64,000 nucleotides of DNA, from the NCBI RefSeq assembly GCF_004799645.1, contig NZ_CP031306.1:682001-746000 (forward strand), written 5' to 3'. Positions 53,168-62,331 of the stretch are shown one piece after another. Under the pieces are notes generated by a model. That model was not told where the DNA came from. It searched no databases and worked only from the letters and a program-made list of their open reading frames with translations. Numbering within the stretch: position 1 is the stretch's first letter; every line of letters begins with the position of its first letter. The position numbers were made by a program, and so were the translations under genes. This DNA comes from Natronorubrum bangense. Its GTDB lineage: Archaea > Halobacteriota > Halobacteria > Halobacteriales > Natrialbaceae.

Positions 53168-54406
53168 TCAAGACGCATACGTTCCAAGCGTCAATTGCTG
53201 GGCTTCAGCATCGGCTTGGCTGTCTTGTGGGCCGGTCAAACGGCCCCCTTCCTCAGCCGAGTCATCGCCATCCGTGTGTTCTCTTGAATGGCTCTCTCCG
53301 CTGAGGTAGCGATCTGCAATATTGAGCGCGGCGTTGATGTCCGCATGGTACTCCGAAACCCAACACTCCGAGTTGGAACACTTGAACGTCGCTTGGTCGG
53401 GGCGGTATCCCTGCTCCCCGCAACAGTGACACGACTTCGACGTATACGCGGGATTTACCGTCTCCACACGAATTCCCTTCTCAGCCGCTTTGTAGCGGAG
53501 TTGAGCGTACATCTTCGCAAAGCCCCATCCGTGCAACCGGCGGTTCATGAACGCACCGTAGTCCATGTTCTCGCGGATGTGCGTCAGGTCTTCGAGGACC
53601 AACACGGGATTCTCGAATTGATCGGCGTAGGCGACGACCTCCGACGTGACCGTGTGGAGTATGTCGTCAATCTGCCGCCAGAGCGAATCTCCGTAAGACT
53701 CAGCGATACGTTCACTTCCGCGTTTCTGAAGGCGACGAGTCGCCGTGAAGTACGTCTCGCGGAGTTGTCTGACTCGCTTGCCTTCGTCGTTCCAGAGGTT
53801 GGGTGTAGCCGGGGAGCCGCGCTCGTCACGGTGACACACCGTTACCAAAGAGGCTTCCCCGATGTCTACCCCGATCGGCGTTTCGGACGCCGAACTGGAT
53901 TCTCGTTCCTCCACGTCTCTCGTGGCGACGATATGGAAGTACCACTCACCGTTGCGGTCGAACAGCCGACACTCACCCATCTTCGCGTCTCCCGCGTACA
54001 ACGCTTCCAGCCACTCTCGCTGTTCGGGGTTCGGTTGTGCGGGGAGCCACAGGTTGTAGTCGTCGTGATGTGGGATTTTGACGTACCACTCGATGGCGTT
54101 CTGTGGCTTGTGGTCGAGCTTCGGGCCCTCGTTTGTGAACCGGACGGGATGGTCGTCGTGAAGCTCTTTCGCGTCGTAGCTTCCGCCACAGAGTTGTGGG
54201 ACATACTTCTTGAGGGCGTTCTTCGCGTATCCCGACAGGTCGTAGTTGACCACCACGTCGTTCGCTTCGGTCGGGGTGGTGCAATTCGCGTTGAACGCGG
54301 CTTCGAGGGCGTCTTGGTACGCCTGTTTCGTCTCGCAGAGCTTCCGGTGCTTATGAGCAGTCGGCTCCACAAGCTTCAGTTCCAGCGTCTCCGTGAGTTC
54401 AGTCAC
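53168..54406 (-). CDS. tnpB: TnpB RNA-guided nuclease (IS605 OrfB)
   Basis: A 412-residue protein. The RuvC-like nuclease triad is complete: Asp in PIGVDIGEASLVTV, Glu in PVLVLEDLTHIREN and Asp in EYHADINAALNIADRY. The zinc ribbon is SCHCCGEQGYRPD followed by CSNSECWV. The N-terminal part (LVEPTAHKHRKLCETKQAYQ) is the helical recognition lobe. TnpB uses a right-end RNA to cut DNA at vacated donor sites and so protects the transposon. No truncation or missing catalytic residue is seen, so the protein could be active. Confidence 0.92.
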   Translation of the reverse strand: MTELTETLELKLVEPTAHKHRKLCETKQAYQDALEAAFNANCTTPTEANDVVVNYDLSGYAKNALKKYVPQLCGGSYDAKELHDDHPVRFTNEGPKLDHKPQNAIEWYVKIPHHDDYNLWLPAQPNPEQREWLEALYAGDAKMGECRLFDRNGEWYFHIVATRDVEERESSSASETPIGVDIGEASLVTVCHRDERGSPATPNLWNDEGKRVRQLRETYFTATRRLQKRGSERIAESYGDSLWRQIDDILHTVTSEVVAYADQFENPVLVLEDLTHIRENMDYGAFMNRRLHGWGFAKMYAQLRYKAAEKGIRVETVNPAYTSKSCHCCGEQGYRPDQATFKCSNSECWVSEYHADINAALNIADRYLSGESHSREHTDGDDSAEEGGRLTGPQDSQADAEAQQLTLGTYAS

Positions 54407-54448
54407 TGTTTCTCCCCCTCGTGGCGTTTCTCGTGTGCCAAACAGAAC

Positions 54449-54832
54449 TCATGAACTCTGTTGACGCTGGATGTAGTCTTGAACCGTCTCGCTTGAGACG
54501 TGTCCTGCTGTTCCCGCGTAGTAGCCGCGCGCCCACTTGATTTTCTCGCCGTCGTGGTCGGCGTAGCGGTGGTTGTACTTCCGTGAACTGATGCCTTTGA
54601 ACCAGTTGGCGAGAAGGGACGGGGCGTGCTTCGGCGGGCTACTCACGAACAGGTGTATGTGGTCGGATTGAACCCTGAGTTCGATGATCTCCAATCCTTT
54701 TTCATCGGCGATTTCGTGAAGGATTCGACGCACACGGTCTGCGACCTCGTTGACGAGTACCGAGTTGCGGAACTTCGGCAACCACACTATATGATAGTTG
54801 AGGTTGTGGGTCGCGTGTCGTGTAGTCTTCAT
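54449..54832 (-). CDS. tnpA: TnpA, IS200-family HUH transposase
   Basis: A 127-residue Y1 transposase. SDHIHLFVSSPP holds the HUH metal-binding motif (His-Ile-His), and the C-terminal helix SSETVQDYIQRQ the nucleophilic Tyr that makes the 5' phosphotyrosine link to single-stranded DNA. The N-terminus YHIVWLPKFRNSVLVNEVAD is typical of the family. Length is normal (about 130-150). It recognises the hairpins at the two ends of the element. Confidence 0.92.
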   Translation of the reverse strand: MKTTRHATHNLNYHIVWLPKFRNSVLVNEVADRVRRILHEIADEKGLEIIELRVQSDHIHLFVSSPPKHAPSLLANWFKGISSRKYNHRYADHDGEKIKWARGYYAGTAGHVSSETVQDYIQRQQSS

Positions 54833-54970
54833 CCGTACTACACACTATGGTTAGTTCTAATCTTAAAGCTGCCGAATACGTGGGAAATATAGCGGTTCGT
54901 AGCAACGCAGTTTGGACAAACTATGCCTACCGCTCGACCCGCGCCTGAAGACGCGGGTATGCGCTCGCAC

Positions 54971-55463
54971 TATGTATCAGCCCGAGAATCACGATTCCAG
55001 TGATGTAGGATGTTCCGAGGAACGTCTCGAAGAGAAAGCCGCCCGCGACGAGGTTTCCTGCCAACAGGATCGTGAAGCTGAGACAAGTCACTACCGAGGC
55101 GAAGACCTCGACCGAACGGCCGTAGCGGCGGCGAAAGAAATCTGGTAGCGTCATCAGGTTCATCCGATTGAGCGGCTTCGCAAAGAACAGGCCACAGATG
55201 ATCAGACAGGCCGCTAGTCCGACGGGGAGCGCAGCCCCGGCCCAGAAGCCGAAATCAGCCGCAAGGTCCGTGTTTCCAAGCGTGGCGTTTGCGTCTAGCG
55301 ACTGTGCCATCAGAGTCGCCGCGACGATCGGCAACACGAGTCCACGGCCGGCGAGAATGTAGTTCTCGCTGCTTCCGTCGACGTTGCGGGCCATGTAGAG
55401 CCCGATGGTGATACACACCGTCAGGAAAATGGCTACGCCACCGATGACTATGGTTCCGGACAT
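54971..55463 (-). pseudogene. Sodium:solute symporter (SSS family), N-terminal part
   Basis: About 164 of the usual 480-520 residues remain. Four helices are present, beginning TIVIGGVAIFLTVCITIGLY, with the SSS landmarks SSENYILAGRGLVLPIVAAT, AADFGFWAGAALPVGLAACL and PDFFRRRYGRSVEVFASVVT. After GIVILGLI the frame enters the left end of the IS200/IS605 element and stops 15 codons later at 54927. The sodium-binding and substrate-binding later helices are missing, so no function is expected. Confidence 0.8.
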
Positions 55464-56084
55464 TCGATCACCGTTTTCCCACGTCCAGTTGACAAACTTG
55501 AGTCGACTACCGTCTGAGCTATCCCTCTATGACTCGCTCTTCCGGTGCAAACGTCGAAATCTGTTGTTTCAACGCGTCTCTCTCGCATAGCAGGTCCCTG
55601 TTTTGAGATCGTACTCATATTCAACACAGACCTTTAGAAATAGCCATCATTGAAAAGATTTTCCGCGGTATTGTATAGTGTATATCGCCGTATAGTGAAC
55701 GAATACGGTCGGAACAAGCATCCCTGGACCGTTCATGGAGTGCTAGTCTCTAGCAGTGTCGATATACTCCTTATATCCGGTAATACAACAATAGGAAGGA
55801 GCGTTGGCGGTCTGCTCGAGCATGTCTGTGCCGGTTGATCGACGACTCTCGGCGTCGTTTCAGTGCCCGTGACCCGGAGTCGAACAATTCGAGCAGCCTG
55901 TTCGTCGAAGGTGACAACGTCTTTCAAGCCGTTACTCTGGAACGCTCTTGACTGAATCTCGAGGGACCCAGCGTTGACGAACCGAGTGAGCGGTTTCGCA
56001 GAGACAACACGACGCCAGAATCGACATAGTATGGCGATTTTCCAGAGCCAAAAATCTCAAATGTCTAACTTTCGTAGTTAACGT
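55464..56084. other. Intergenic, 621 bases, no gene seen
   Basis: Short open frames exist (for example 55650-55838) but none has recognisable protein features. The stretch is more AT-rich than the genes. The last 30 bases before 56085 contain no clear TATA box. The disrupted symporter's promoter presumably lies near 55490. Confidence 0.5.
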
Positions 56085-57050
56085 ATGGTCTTCGATACAG
56101 ACGATTCCCTCCAGCCCAGCGATGGTGACCGTACCACCGAGACCACTCCAGTTTCTCGCCGGCGTGCGCTGCAAGTCGGCATCGTCACTGCCGTCTCACT
56201 TGCGGGCTGTCTTGATACTGACTCGAGCGACCCGAACGGTGAGAGTGACACCGAGTCCGAGAGTAGCAGTGATGGCGACGGATCGGAGGGAGAAGGGTCC
56301 GACTCGGACGAGGGTCCGCTGACCGTGGTCTATGCGTTCTTGGAGGCAGCTGCGGACGAAGACCTCGATCGGATGAGCGAACTCTCTCACTCACACAATC
56401 CACTGGATCCTGCGGCATGGGTCGAGGATGGCTGGGAGTTCCGTGGCGGCGGCGACGAGGAGGATCTCGAGGGACTCGATGCTGAGGTAATCGATGACGA
56501 CGCCACGGTCGAAGATGTGTTCGAGCTAGAAGGTGCAGCGTTCTGGTTCGAAGAGGACGAACTCGCTGAGACGCTTGAGGGTGCGGATATGGCCACGGTC
56601 GAGGTTACTGTCGACGATCCAACTGAGGACGATACGGTTTGGATGCTCGCGACTGAGGATGGTGAGTGGCGGTATCTGTTTTCAGCACCAATCGACGACA
56701 CCCCAGACGACCCTGAAGCGGTGTTCGAGGAGCCAATCGAGGACGAAAACGACGACGTAGTCGTCGAAATTGATTGGGAGTACGACAGTCCGACAAGCGA
56801 CGTTCCACAGGCTGCTGTCGTGCTCACCGATGAGCGAGGCGTTGATGCCAACCGGATCGAGGTCGAGTCCACTATGGAAGGTGCAAGCACGGGAGCATTC
56901 GACCGTGACGATGACGAATTCACCGCCACGTGGGAGGATATGACTCTCTACATCGCCTACGATACTGATGGCGACCAGATCGTCGTGACCGCAATCAACG
57001 AGGAAGAAAACGAGTCGGAAGTCGTTCACCGCGAACACTACGAGCCATAG
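56085..57050 (+). CDS. TAT-exported acidic lipoprotein, unknown function
   Basis: A 321-residue protein. PVSRRRALQVGIVTAVSLAGC is its twin-arginine signal and lipobox; in parts: SRRRALQVG and SLAGC. A Ser/Asp/Glu linker (SSDGDGSEGEGSDSDEG) leads to the mature domains. Residues about 90-220 resemble an NTF2-like fold by spacing (VVYAFLEAAADEDLDRMSEL), and the last 100 residues (VVVEIDWEYDSPTSDVPQAA) look like a beta-sandwich as in archaeal type IV pilin-like or lipoprotein domains. Both are impressions from pattern. Function is unknown. Confidence 0.7.
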   Translation: MVFDTDDSLQPSDGDRTTETTPVSRRRALQVGIVTAVSLAGCLDTDSSDPNGESDTESESSSDGDGSEGEGSDSDEGPLTVVYAFLEAAADEDLDRMSELSHSHNPLDPAAWVEDGWEFRGGGDEEDLEGLDAEVIDDDATVEDVFELEGAAFWFEEDELAETLEGADMATVEVTVDDPTEDDTVWMLATEDGEWRYLFSAPIDDTPDDPEAVFEEPIEDENDDVVVEIDWEYDSPTSDVPQAAVVLTDERGVDANRIEVESTMEGASTGAFDRDDDEFTATWEDMTLYIAYDTDGDQIVVTAINEEENESEVVHREHYEP

Positions 57051-57059
57051 TTTGACGCA

Positions 57060-57310
57060 ATGAAACAGGTGATCCCCGCTCATGAAGACGTGAAGGTCTG
57101 GGGAAGCAGGCGACCCGTACGCAGTCACCAACAGCAGTAGACCCACCGTACGGGCTGTCACAGTTCCGTTTCCCAACGGGCGAGTCTGCGTGGAACGCGC
57201 GACTCAGCGGAGCAGTGCTCTTTCTCGAGTCCATCGCCGGATGGCCGCCTTCTGCTTCGTAGTGAAGGCCGTCACCGCAGCGAGAGTGCGACGATCGGAG
57301 AGTCGTCACA
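57060..57310 (-). pseudogene. Probable TnpB C-terminal/right-end relic
   Basis: On the minus strand a short open frame reads CGDGLHYEAEGGHPAMDSRK, then APLSRAFHADSPVGKRNCDS and PSRLHERGSPVSLRQT. Phrases of this kind follow the catalytic part of some haloarchaeal TnpB proteins, where the coding region overlaps the guide RNA. The frame lacks all RuvC motifs. It is placed between two lipoprotein genes. The assignment rests on recollection of the family and is uncertain. Confidence 0.35.
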
Positions 57311-57383
57311 CGGCGCGCGTATTGGTATCGTACACTGACCTAAGCAGCGTATGACTATCCGCCCTGACGGAGTCGCTCGCGTC

Positions 57384-57923
57384 ATGCGTAGACGTCAGGT
57401 GTTACTCGGAACGGGTGTTGCATTGCCGACGATCATCGCTGGCTGTGCCAGCGAAGAGGGCTCAGACGACGGAGAGTCCGCCGGCGAGACCGATGATGAC
57501 GAGACCGAAAGCGAAACGACCGATGACGACGGGAGCGGAAACGAGACGGAGACCGATGATGAGGGCGAGACGGACAGTGAGGACGAAGACGCGACCGAGG
57601 ACGAGGCTGATCCGTTCGACGTGGACAGCGAACCACCGGTCCAAGGCCTTCGTATCACCGACGACGACCTCGTCCAAGACGAGTACTCGGTGACAGTTGT
57701 CGGCATCGTCGTCAACGATTCTGGAGAGGAACTCATGTCTGTCGAAGTCGCCGTCGCGTTCTACGACGCCGACGGCGAGCGCGTCGACGAAGGCTCGACG
57801 CGCATCGGTGACATGGACGACGAGGAGGAAATTCCGTTCGAGATCATGAGTCTCGAGGACGACGTTGTCGAGTACGAGCTCGCGATTGTGGACGGGGAGA
57901 CAGCCGAACAGACGTTCGGGTAG
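57384..57923 (+). CDS. TAT lipoprotein with FxLYD-like domain
   Basis: A 179-residue protein (or 190 from the ATG at 57351). MRRRQVLLGTGVALPTIIAG followed by C is a twin-arginine lipoprotein signal. An acidic linker of about 55 residues is nearly all Asp, Glu, Thr, Ser and Gly (DDDETESETTDDDGSGNETE). The mature domain (residues about 85-175) contains YSVTVVGIVVNDSGEELMSV and VAFYDADGERVDEGS, the pattern of the FxLYD beta-sandwich common in haloarchaeal lipoproteins. Function unknown. It ends at a stem CCGAACAG/CTGTTCGG (57904-57939) that spans the stop codon. Confidence 0.75.
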   Translation: MRRRQVLLGTGVALPTIIAGCASEEGSDDGESAGETDDDETESETTDDDGSGNETETDDEGETDSEDEDATEDEADPFDVDSEPPVQGLRITDDDLVQDEYSVTVVGIVVNDSGEELMSVEVAVAFYDADGERVDEGSTRIGDMDDEEEIPFEIMSLEDDVVEYELAIVDGETAEQTFG

Positions 57924-57943
57924 CGTGCTCGCTGTTCGGTTGA

Positions 57944-57975
57944 TTCCCGCGCCCGAACTCGCGGGAGGCTGTCGA
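57944..57975 (+). repeat. Solo IS200/IS605 right end or terminator hairpin
   Basis: GATTCCCGCG, then CGCGGGAGG (57960-57968) and CTGTCG, follows the same order as the intact element's right end (GATTCCCGCG...CGCGGGAGGAGGTCA). The stem is CCCGCG (57946-57951) with CGCGGG (57960-57965). It lies 23 bases after a lipoprotein stop, so it might equally act as a terminator. Confidence 0.45.
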
Positions 57976-58078
57976 TAACAATAGTGGTGTCTGCGGGCTG
58001 AGGTGGCAGCGTGCCTCGGGGCGTGCTCTCGAGGGCTGAAGGTACACTTATACAGCGACAGTTCGAACTACGCTCCGT

Positions 58079-59602
58079 ATGGCGGTTGATGAGTCGGTGG
58101 CGGTGCTTTCGCTTCCCGCATCGACGCTCGAGCGCGTTTCACGAGCCACCGTTCAGGATGCTGTCCAGTATTTTTCTCCGGACTGTGTCACGATCTCTGG
58201 AATCCGAACTGGCAACGCGTACGCACTCGTTCGTGATAGTGCTCCGAACCGGCCTGTCATCCACCCACAACTCGGCCACGGTGGGGGACCCATCGAGCAC
58301 TATCGGTACGCTCTCGAGACAGGGGTGCGCGAAGTGTCCGACACAGCCTCATCAGCGGAGACGATCGATCTCCTCGCCGTTCAGAGTCGTGACGTCCTCT
58401 CCCGTCTCGAAACGCAACTCACAACGGGTGAGCGCCAGACGGGCGACAACGCCGCGACGTTTCTGTTCGTCCCGCAACTCACCATCGACTGGAATCCGAC
58501 GACACTCTCGACGACCCTTCCGAACGCCGAACAGCTCGCAGCGATCAGTGCGACTCTCTCCGAGCCAGTTACCGTTCTTGCGGGCGGACAGCCAGCTGAG
58601 TACTACCACGAGTGGACACTGACGCACAACTGCTCGTCTGTGCGCGTCCCGATCGCCGGACTCGGCGCAACGACTCGAGGCGGATCGAAGTTCGCACAGT
58701 ACACGTGCACGACACGCGGAAGCGTCGCCGCAGAAGCTGTCGATTCCGGCCGGTTCGGGCTCACAGCACTGAACGGTGTTGGTCAGGCAACTGCCCAACA
58801 GTTGCATCAACGGGGGTGTGAAACGATAGACGACGTCCGAAATGTTGCGGTCAGTGATCTCACCGATCTCTCGGGAGTCGGACGGACGACTGCTGAGAAG
58901 CTACATGCCCATGCGGAGGTCATCGAGTCGGGAGAGCCGCTTGTCTTGACGAACAACACGCCGGTCAAAACACGTGACGGTCGGCCACCGGTCTGTCTCG
59001 ACATCGAAACCGATGGGCTCTCTCCATCAATCATCTGGCAGTTCGGCGTCTACGATCCGGCGACCGACAGCCATCAGGCGTTCATCGAGAAACAACACCC
59101 AACGAATCCGAAACCAGTGCTTGAGGCGTTTATGACCTGGTTTCTTGCCACTCACGGTGACCGGACGGTGCTGACGTGGAACGGCCACGGGTTCGACTAC
59201 CGCTACATCACTCAGTTCCTCAATCGGTACTGTCCGGCGTACGTCGATGCCTGGGACGACATCTGGACCTACGATCTGTACAAGTGGGCAGTTCGTGACG
59301 GTAACGTGTTGCTCCCTGGCCGAACGAACAAGCTCGATCACGTGGCCCGTGCTCTCGGCTACGAATCCGCTGGCACCGGCTTGACGGGTGCACAGACCGC
59401 TGTTGCATACCAGTCGTTCATGCGGAACCCAGACGATCCCGAGCGAGCACCCGACTGGGATCGACACGAGGCGTACTGTGAAGATGACTGCCGGGCGCTC
59501 TGGCACGTCTATGAAGCGATCACCGATGCAACACGGCGCGACATGACTGACAGCGGCGCTGGCGGCGCAGATGGACGCCAGGCAGGGCTCACTGACTTTT
59601 GA
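58079..59602 (+). CDS. MrfB/YprB-like 3'-5' exonuclease with HhH domain
   Basis: A 507-residue protein. Residues about 220-290 hold helix-hairpin-helix repeats (LTALNGVGQATAQQLHQRGC and LTDLSGVGRTTAEKLHAHAE). Residues about 305-480 are a DEDD exonuclease: CLDIETDGLSPSIIWQFG (first Asp-x-Glu), TWNGHGFDYRYITQFL (second Asp) and DRHEAYCEDDCRALW (last Asp). This matches B. subtilis YprB (MrfB), the nuclease of the mitomycin repair pathway. The N-terminal 200 residues are particular to this protein. A TATA-like ACTTATA lies about 29 bases before the ATG. It precedes a MrfA-like helicase by two bases, as in Bacillus. Confidence 0.8.
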   Translation: MAVDESVAVLSLPASTLERVSRATVQDAVQYFSPDCVTISGIRTGNAYALVRDSAPNRPVIHPQLGHGGGPIEHYRYALETGVREVSDTASSAETIDLLAVQSRDVLSRLETQLTTGERQTGDNAATFLFVPQLTIDWNPTTLSTTLPNAEQLAAISATLSEPVTVLAGGQPAEYYHEWTLTHNCSSVRVPIAGLGATTRGGSKFAQYTCTTRGSVAAEAVDSGRFGLTALNGVGQATAQQLHQRGCETIDDVRNVAVSDLTDLSGVGRTTAEKLHAHAEVIESGEPLVLTNNTPVKTRDGRPPVCLDIETDGLSPSIIWQFGVYDPATDSHQAFIEKQHPTNPKPVLEAFMTWFLATHGDRTVLTWNGHGFDYRYITQFLNRYCPAYVDAWDDIWTYDLYKWAVRDGNVLLPGRTNKLDHVARALGYESAGTGLTGAQTAVAYQSFMRNPDDPERAPDWDRHEAYCEDDCRALWHVYEAITDATRRDMTDSGAGGADGRQAGLTDF

Positions 59603-59604
59603 AA

Positions 59605-62331
59605 ATGATCGAACACAACACCGAAACCGACAGGAACACTCGCATCGACGTTTCAGGGACGGCTCTCGTCGATACCTTTCCCCGTTCGAGTCTCACACCG
59701 GACTCCGCATACATCGAAACCATCGAGCTCCCTGCAAAACCAGCCGACACAGTCCCGACGGACGATGTATTGCAACCAGCACTCGCCGACTCCTATCCAT
59801 ACGAACTGTTTCGTCACCAGGCCGACGCCCTCGAGGCACTCGACGCCGGCGACAACGTCACGGTGGCGACATCCACGTCCAGCGGAAAAACGCACATCTA
59901 CGGGCTGCAGATCGCTCGAAACCTCCTCGAGGCTGGCGTCCTCAACGCGGATGGCACCCGTGTGTCTGAACGGAACGACGCCTCCACCGCGCTCTGTGTG
60001 TATCCGATGAAGGCGTTGACGAACGACCAACAGGAGTCACTCGAGGAGCTGTACGACCAGCTCGGCCTCGACATCCGAGTCCGGACCTACGACGGCGATA
60101 CGACGGGTGATCGCCGCGCGATTCGCGAGCAGGCGGACGTCATCCTCACGAACTTCGCTGGCCTCAACGTCTACCTCGAGCACCACGACAAGTGGAGTCG
60201 GTTCTACAGCGCCCTCGACCTCGTCGCGATCGACGAATCACACACCTATACGGGGATCGAGGGGATGAACGTCGCGTGGATTCTCCGCCGGATGCAACGC
60301 GTCGCCGACTACTGGGGCGGTGACCCACAGTACGTCCTCACCTCTGCGACGATTGGAAACCCACAGGAGCACTCCGAGGAACTCATCAACGCTCCCGTGA
60401 CCGTCGTCGACGACGACGGCTCACCACACGGGCCACGCGATATCGTCCTGTGGAACCCACCACCGCGAGACAAAACGCGTGACACAACCCCTGATGAGGG
60501 TCCGTTCAGTTCCGAACTCGAGGACGACTCCGAAGCGGACTCCGAGGACGAGTTCGTCGCGGAACGAGTGCCGGCCAGCGTCGACGCGCCGAAAGTATTC
60601 AATCATCTCACCGCACACGATGTTCGCACGTTGCTGTTCTGTCCGAGCCGAAAACTCACCGAACTCAGTATCCAACGTGCTGAGGACCACCGACGAAACA
60701 ATCCTCGAGCATACGACCGATTACCCGCTGTCGGTCGAGAAGCGTACAACGCGGGGCTCGGTCGCCGCACCCGCCACTCCCGTGAACACCAGTTCAAAAC
60801 CGGCGCACTCACGGGTCTCGCAACGACGTCGGCACTGGAACTGGGGATCGACATCGGAACTCTCGATGCGACCGTCTTGATGGGCTATCCAGGACAACGG
60901 CAGTCCTTCTGGCAGCGAATCGGCCGCGCCGGTCGTGAGGCAAGCCGGAGCCTTGCGGTCCTGGTCGGTGATCATCGGACCCTCGATCAGTACATCCTCA
61001 CCCACCCCGAGTATTTACTCGAGACCGACGTCGAAGACGCCGTCGTCGACACCTCGAACAACGCCGTCTTCGCGACGCACGTCTGCTGTGCCTGTGACGA
61101 AATCGCACTCGACGAGTCCGATATCGAGACGTTCGCCGACGAAGACCGGCTTCGGGCTGCCGTGAACATGTGGCGTGAGGCTGGTTTCGTCGACGGCTAC
61201 CTCGACGCAGCCGTCCACTACAGCGGCCCCAGCCGTCCACAGACTCGCGTCAACCTCTATGGCACCAACACCACGGAGTACCGGCTGCAGCTTGCCGATG
61301 ACGTCGACCGCGAACGCTGGGGCCTCCCCGACGACCTCGACCTCGAGCCAGTCGATCAAAACCGTGCCTACCGGGATTACCACGAAGGGGCTGTCAGGCT
61401 CCAAAACGGCCAGCAGTACGAGGTCGTCACCGTCGATGAGGATCGTCCCCAACCGATTATCGAACTCGAGCCGGTCGAGTGTGAGTACTACACCCGTTCT
61501 CGAAACAAGGTCAACGTACTCGATGCTGACTCCGAGCAGTCTCGTGAGATCAACGGCTTTACGCTCCACTTCGGCCGTGGAACGGTGTTAGTGCATCACC
61601 ACGCCTACGATCAGATGTACATCGGTAACAGCGAGCCGAAACAACAGCTGATCCCGACCGACAACCCACCGATCCTCATGGACACACAGCTCTGCTGGGT
61701 TGAGGTCCCCGAAGCCGTCGAGAAACCACTAATACGGAAGTATCAGGACTACGGCGTCGAAACCGGCGTTGATTCGGATCAGGCAGGGGTGGCACATCTC
61801 GGATACGTCGCCGGACTGCACGCTGCAGAACACGCCACAATTCAGACTGCGCCGCTCGAGCTCCGTGTCGATAAGAACGATCTCGGTGGTCTCGCCACAC
61901 TCGTCATGGATACTCACTATACCCATCCTGAGTATGACGACATCGCCGATTCGATCAGGGACTCGTTCGAAGCCGCAACGCACGCCCTCGAACAACGAAC
62001 CAGCGACCTATCCGGCCGTTCCTCCTCGGGCTGGTTCATTTACGACGGCGTCGACGGTGGTCTTGGCTTCGCACGCGCCATCTACGACAATTTCGAGGCG
62101 CTCGCCGAACGCGCTCGAGATCAACTCAGAGACTGCAGCTGTGGGCAACCCAACGGCTGTCCTGCCTGTACGTTCGATGAAAACTGCGGCAACGACAACA
62201 AGCCACTCCTGAGGGCATCAGCGATCGATGTCCTCAACCAGCTCCTCGGTGTGGACGATCCTGACGATCTTTCAGCACACCGTTCAGATGAGCACGGTGG
62301 CGATCGGCGTCCCGTCGTTTTCTACTCTTGA
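59605..62331 (+). CDS. MrfA/YprA-like superfamily-2 helicase with DUF1998
   Basis: A 908-residue helicase. Walker A is TSTSSGKTHIYGLQ (about residue 91), Walker B AIDESHTYTG (DESH), motif III VLTSATIGNPQEH, motif V ATTSALELGIDIG and motif VI QRIGRAGREASR. The C-terminal DUF1998 region has four cysteines in CSCGQPNGCPACTFDENCGN that bind a metal in MrfA. B. subtilis MrfA (YprA) is a 3'-5' helicase that works with the exonuclease MrfB to remove mitomycin adducts. Start is ATG 59605; a TTG at 59599 overlapping the previous stop is possible. Confidence 0.88.
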   Translation: MIEHNTETDRNTRIDVSGTALVDTFPRSSLTPDSAYIETIELPAKPADTVPTDDVLQPALADSYPYELFRHQADALEALDAGDNVTVATSTSSGKTHIYGLQIARNLLEAGVLNADGTRVSERNDASTALCVYPMKALTNDQQESLEELYDQLGLDIRVRTYDGDTTGDRRAIREQADVILTNFAGLNVYLEHHDKWSRFYSALDLVAIDESHTYTGIEGMNVAWILRRMQRVADYWGGDPQYVLTSATIGNPQEHSEELINAPVTVVDDDGSPHGPRDIVLWNPPPRDKTRDTTPDEGPFSSELEDDSEADSEDEFVAERVPASVDAPKVFNHLTAHDVRTLLFCPSRKLTELSIQRAEDHRRNNPRAYDRLPAVGREAYNAGLGRRTRHSREHQFKTGALTGLATTSALELGIDIGTLDATVLMGYPGQRQSFWQRIGRAGREASRSLAVLVGDHRTLDQYILTHPEYLLETDVEDAVVDTSNNAVFATHVCCACDEIALDESDIETFADEDRLRAAVNMWREAGFVDGYLDAAVHYSGPSRPQTRVNLYGTNTTEYRLQLADDVDRERWGLPDDLDLEPVDQNRAYRDYHEGAVRLQNGQQYEVVTVDEDRPQPIIELEPVECEYYTRSRNKVNVLDADSEQSREINGFTLHFGRGTVLVHHHAYDQMYIGNSEPKQQLIPTDNPPILMDTQLCWVEVPEAVEKPLIRKYQDYGVETGVDSDQAGVAHLGYVAGLHAAEHATIQTAPLELRVDKNDLGGLATLVMDTHYTHPEYDDIADSIRDSFEAATHALEQRTSDLSGRSSSGWFIYDGVDGGLGFARAIYDNFEALAERARDQLRDCSCGQPNGCPACTFDENCGNDNKPLLRASAIDVLNQLLGVDDPDDLSAHRSDEHGGDRRPVVFYS

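Larger units (their letters stand above)
53092..54970 (-). mobile_element. Complete IS200/IS605 element (tnpA-tnpB)
   Basis: About 1.88 kb. The left end has the stem CCCGCG/CGCGGG near 54929-54949 and the right end CCCGCG (53103-53108) with CGCGGG (53117-53122). There are no terminal inverted repeats and no target duplication, as expected of the single-strand HUH mechanism. tnpA and tnpB are both full length and run in the same direction 42 bases apart. It has landed in a symporter gene. Solo or degraded ends with the same words occur at about 1.1, 1.6, 1.85-2.26, 57.95 and 62.33 kb. Confidence 0.85.

Noticed and set aside
55650..55838. Small ORF in the gap upstream of the broken symporter
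   Set aside because: No start context, no family pattern and composition unlike the neighbours.
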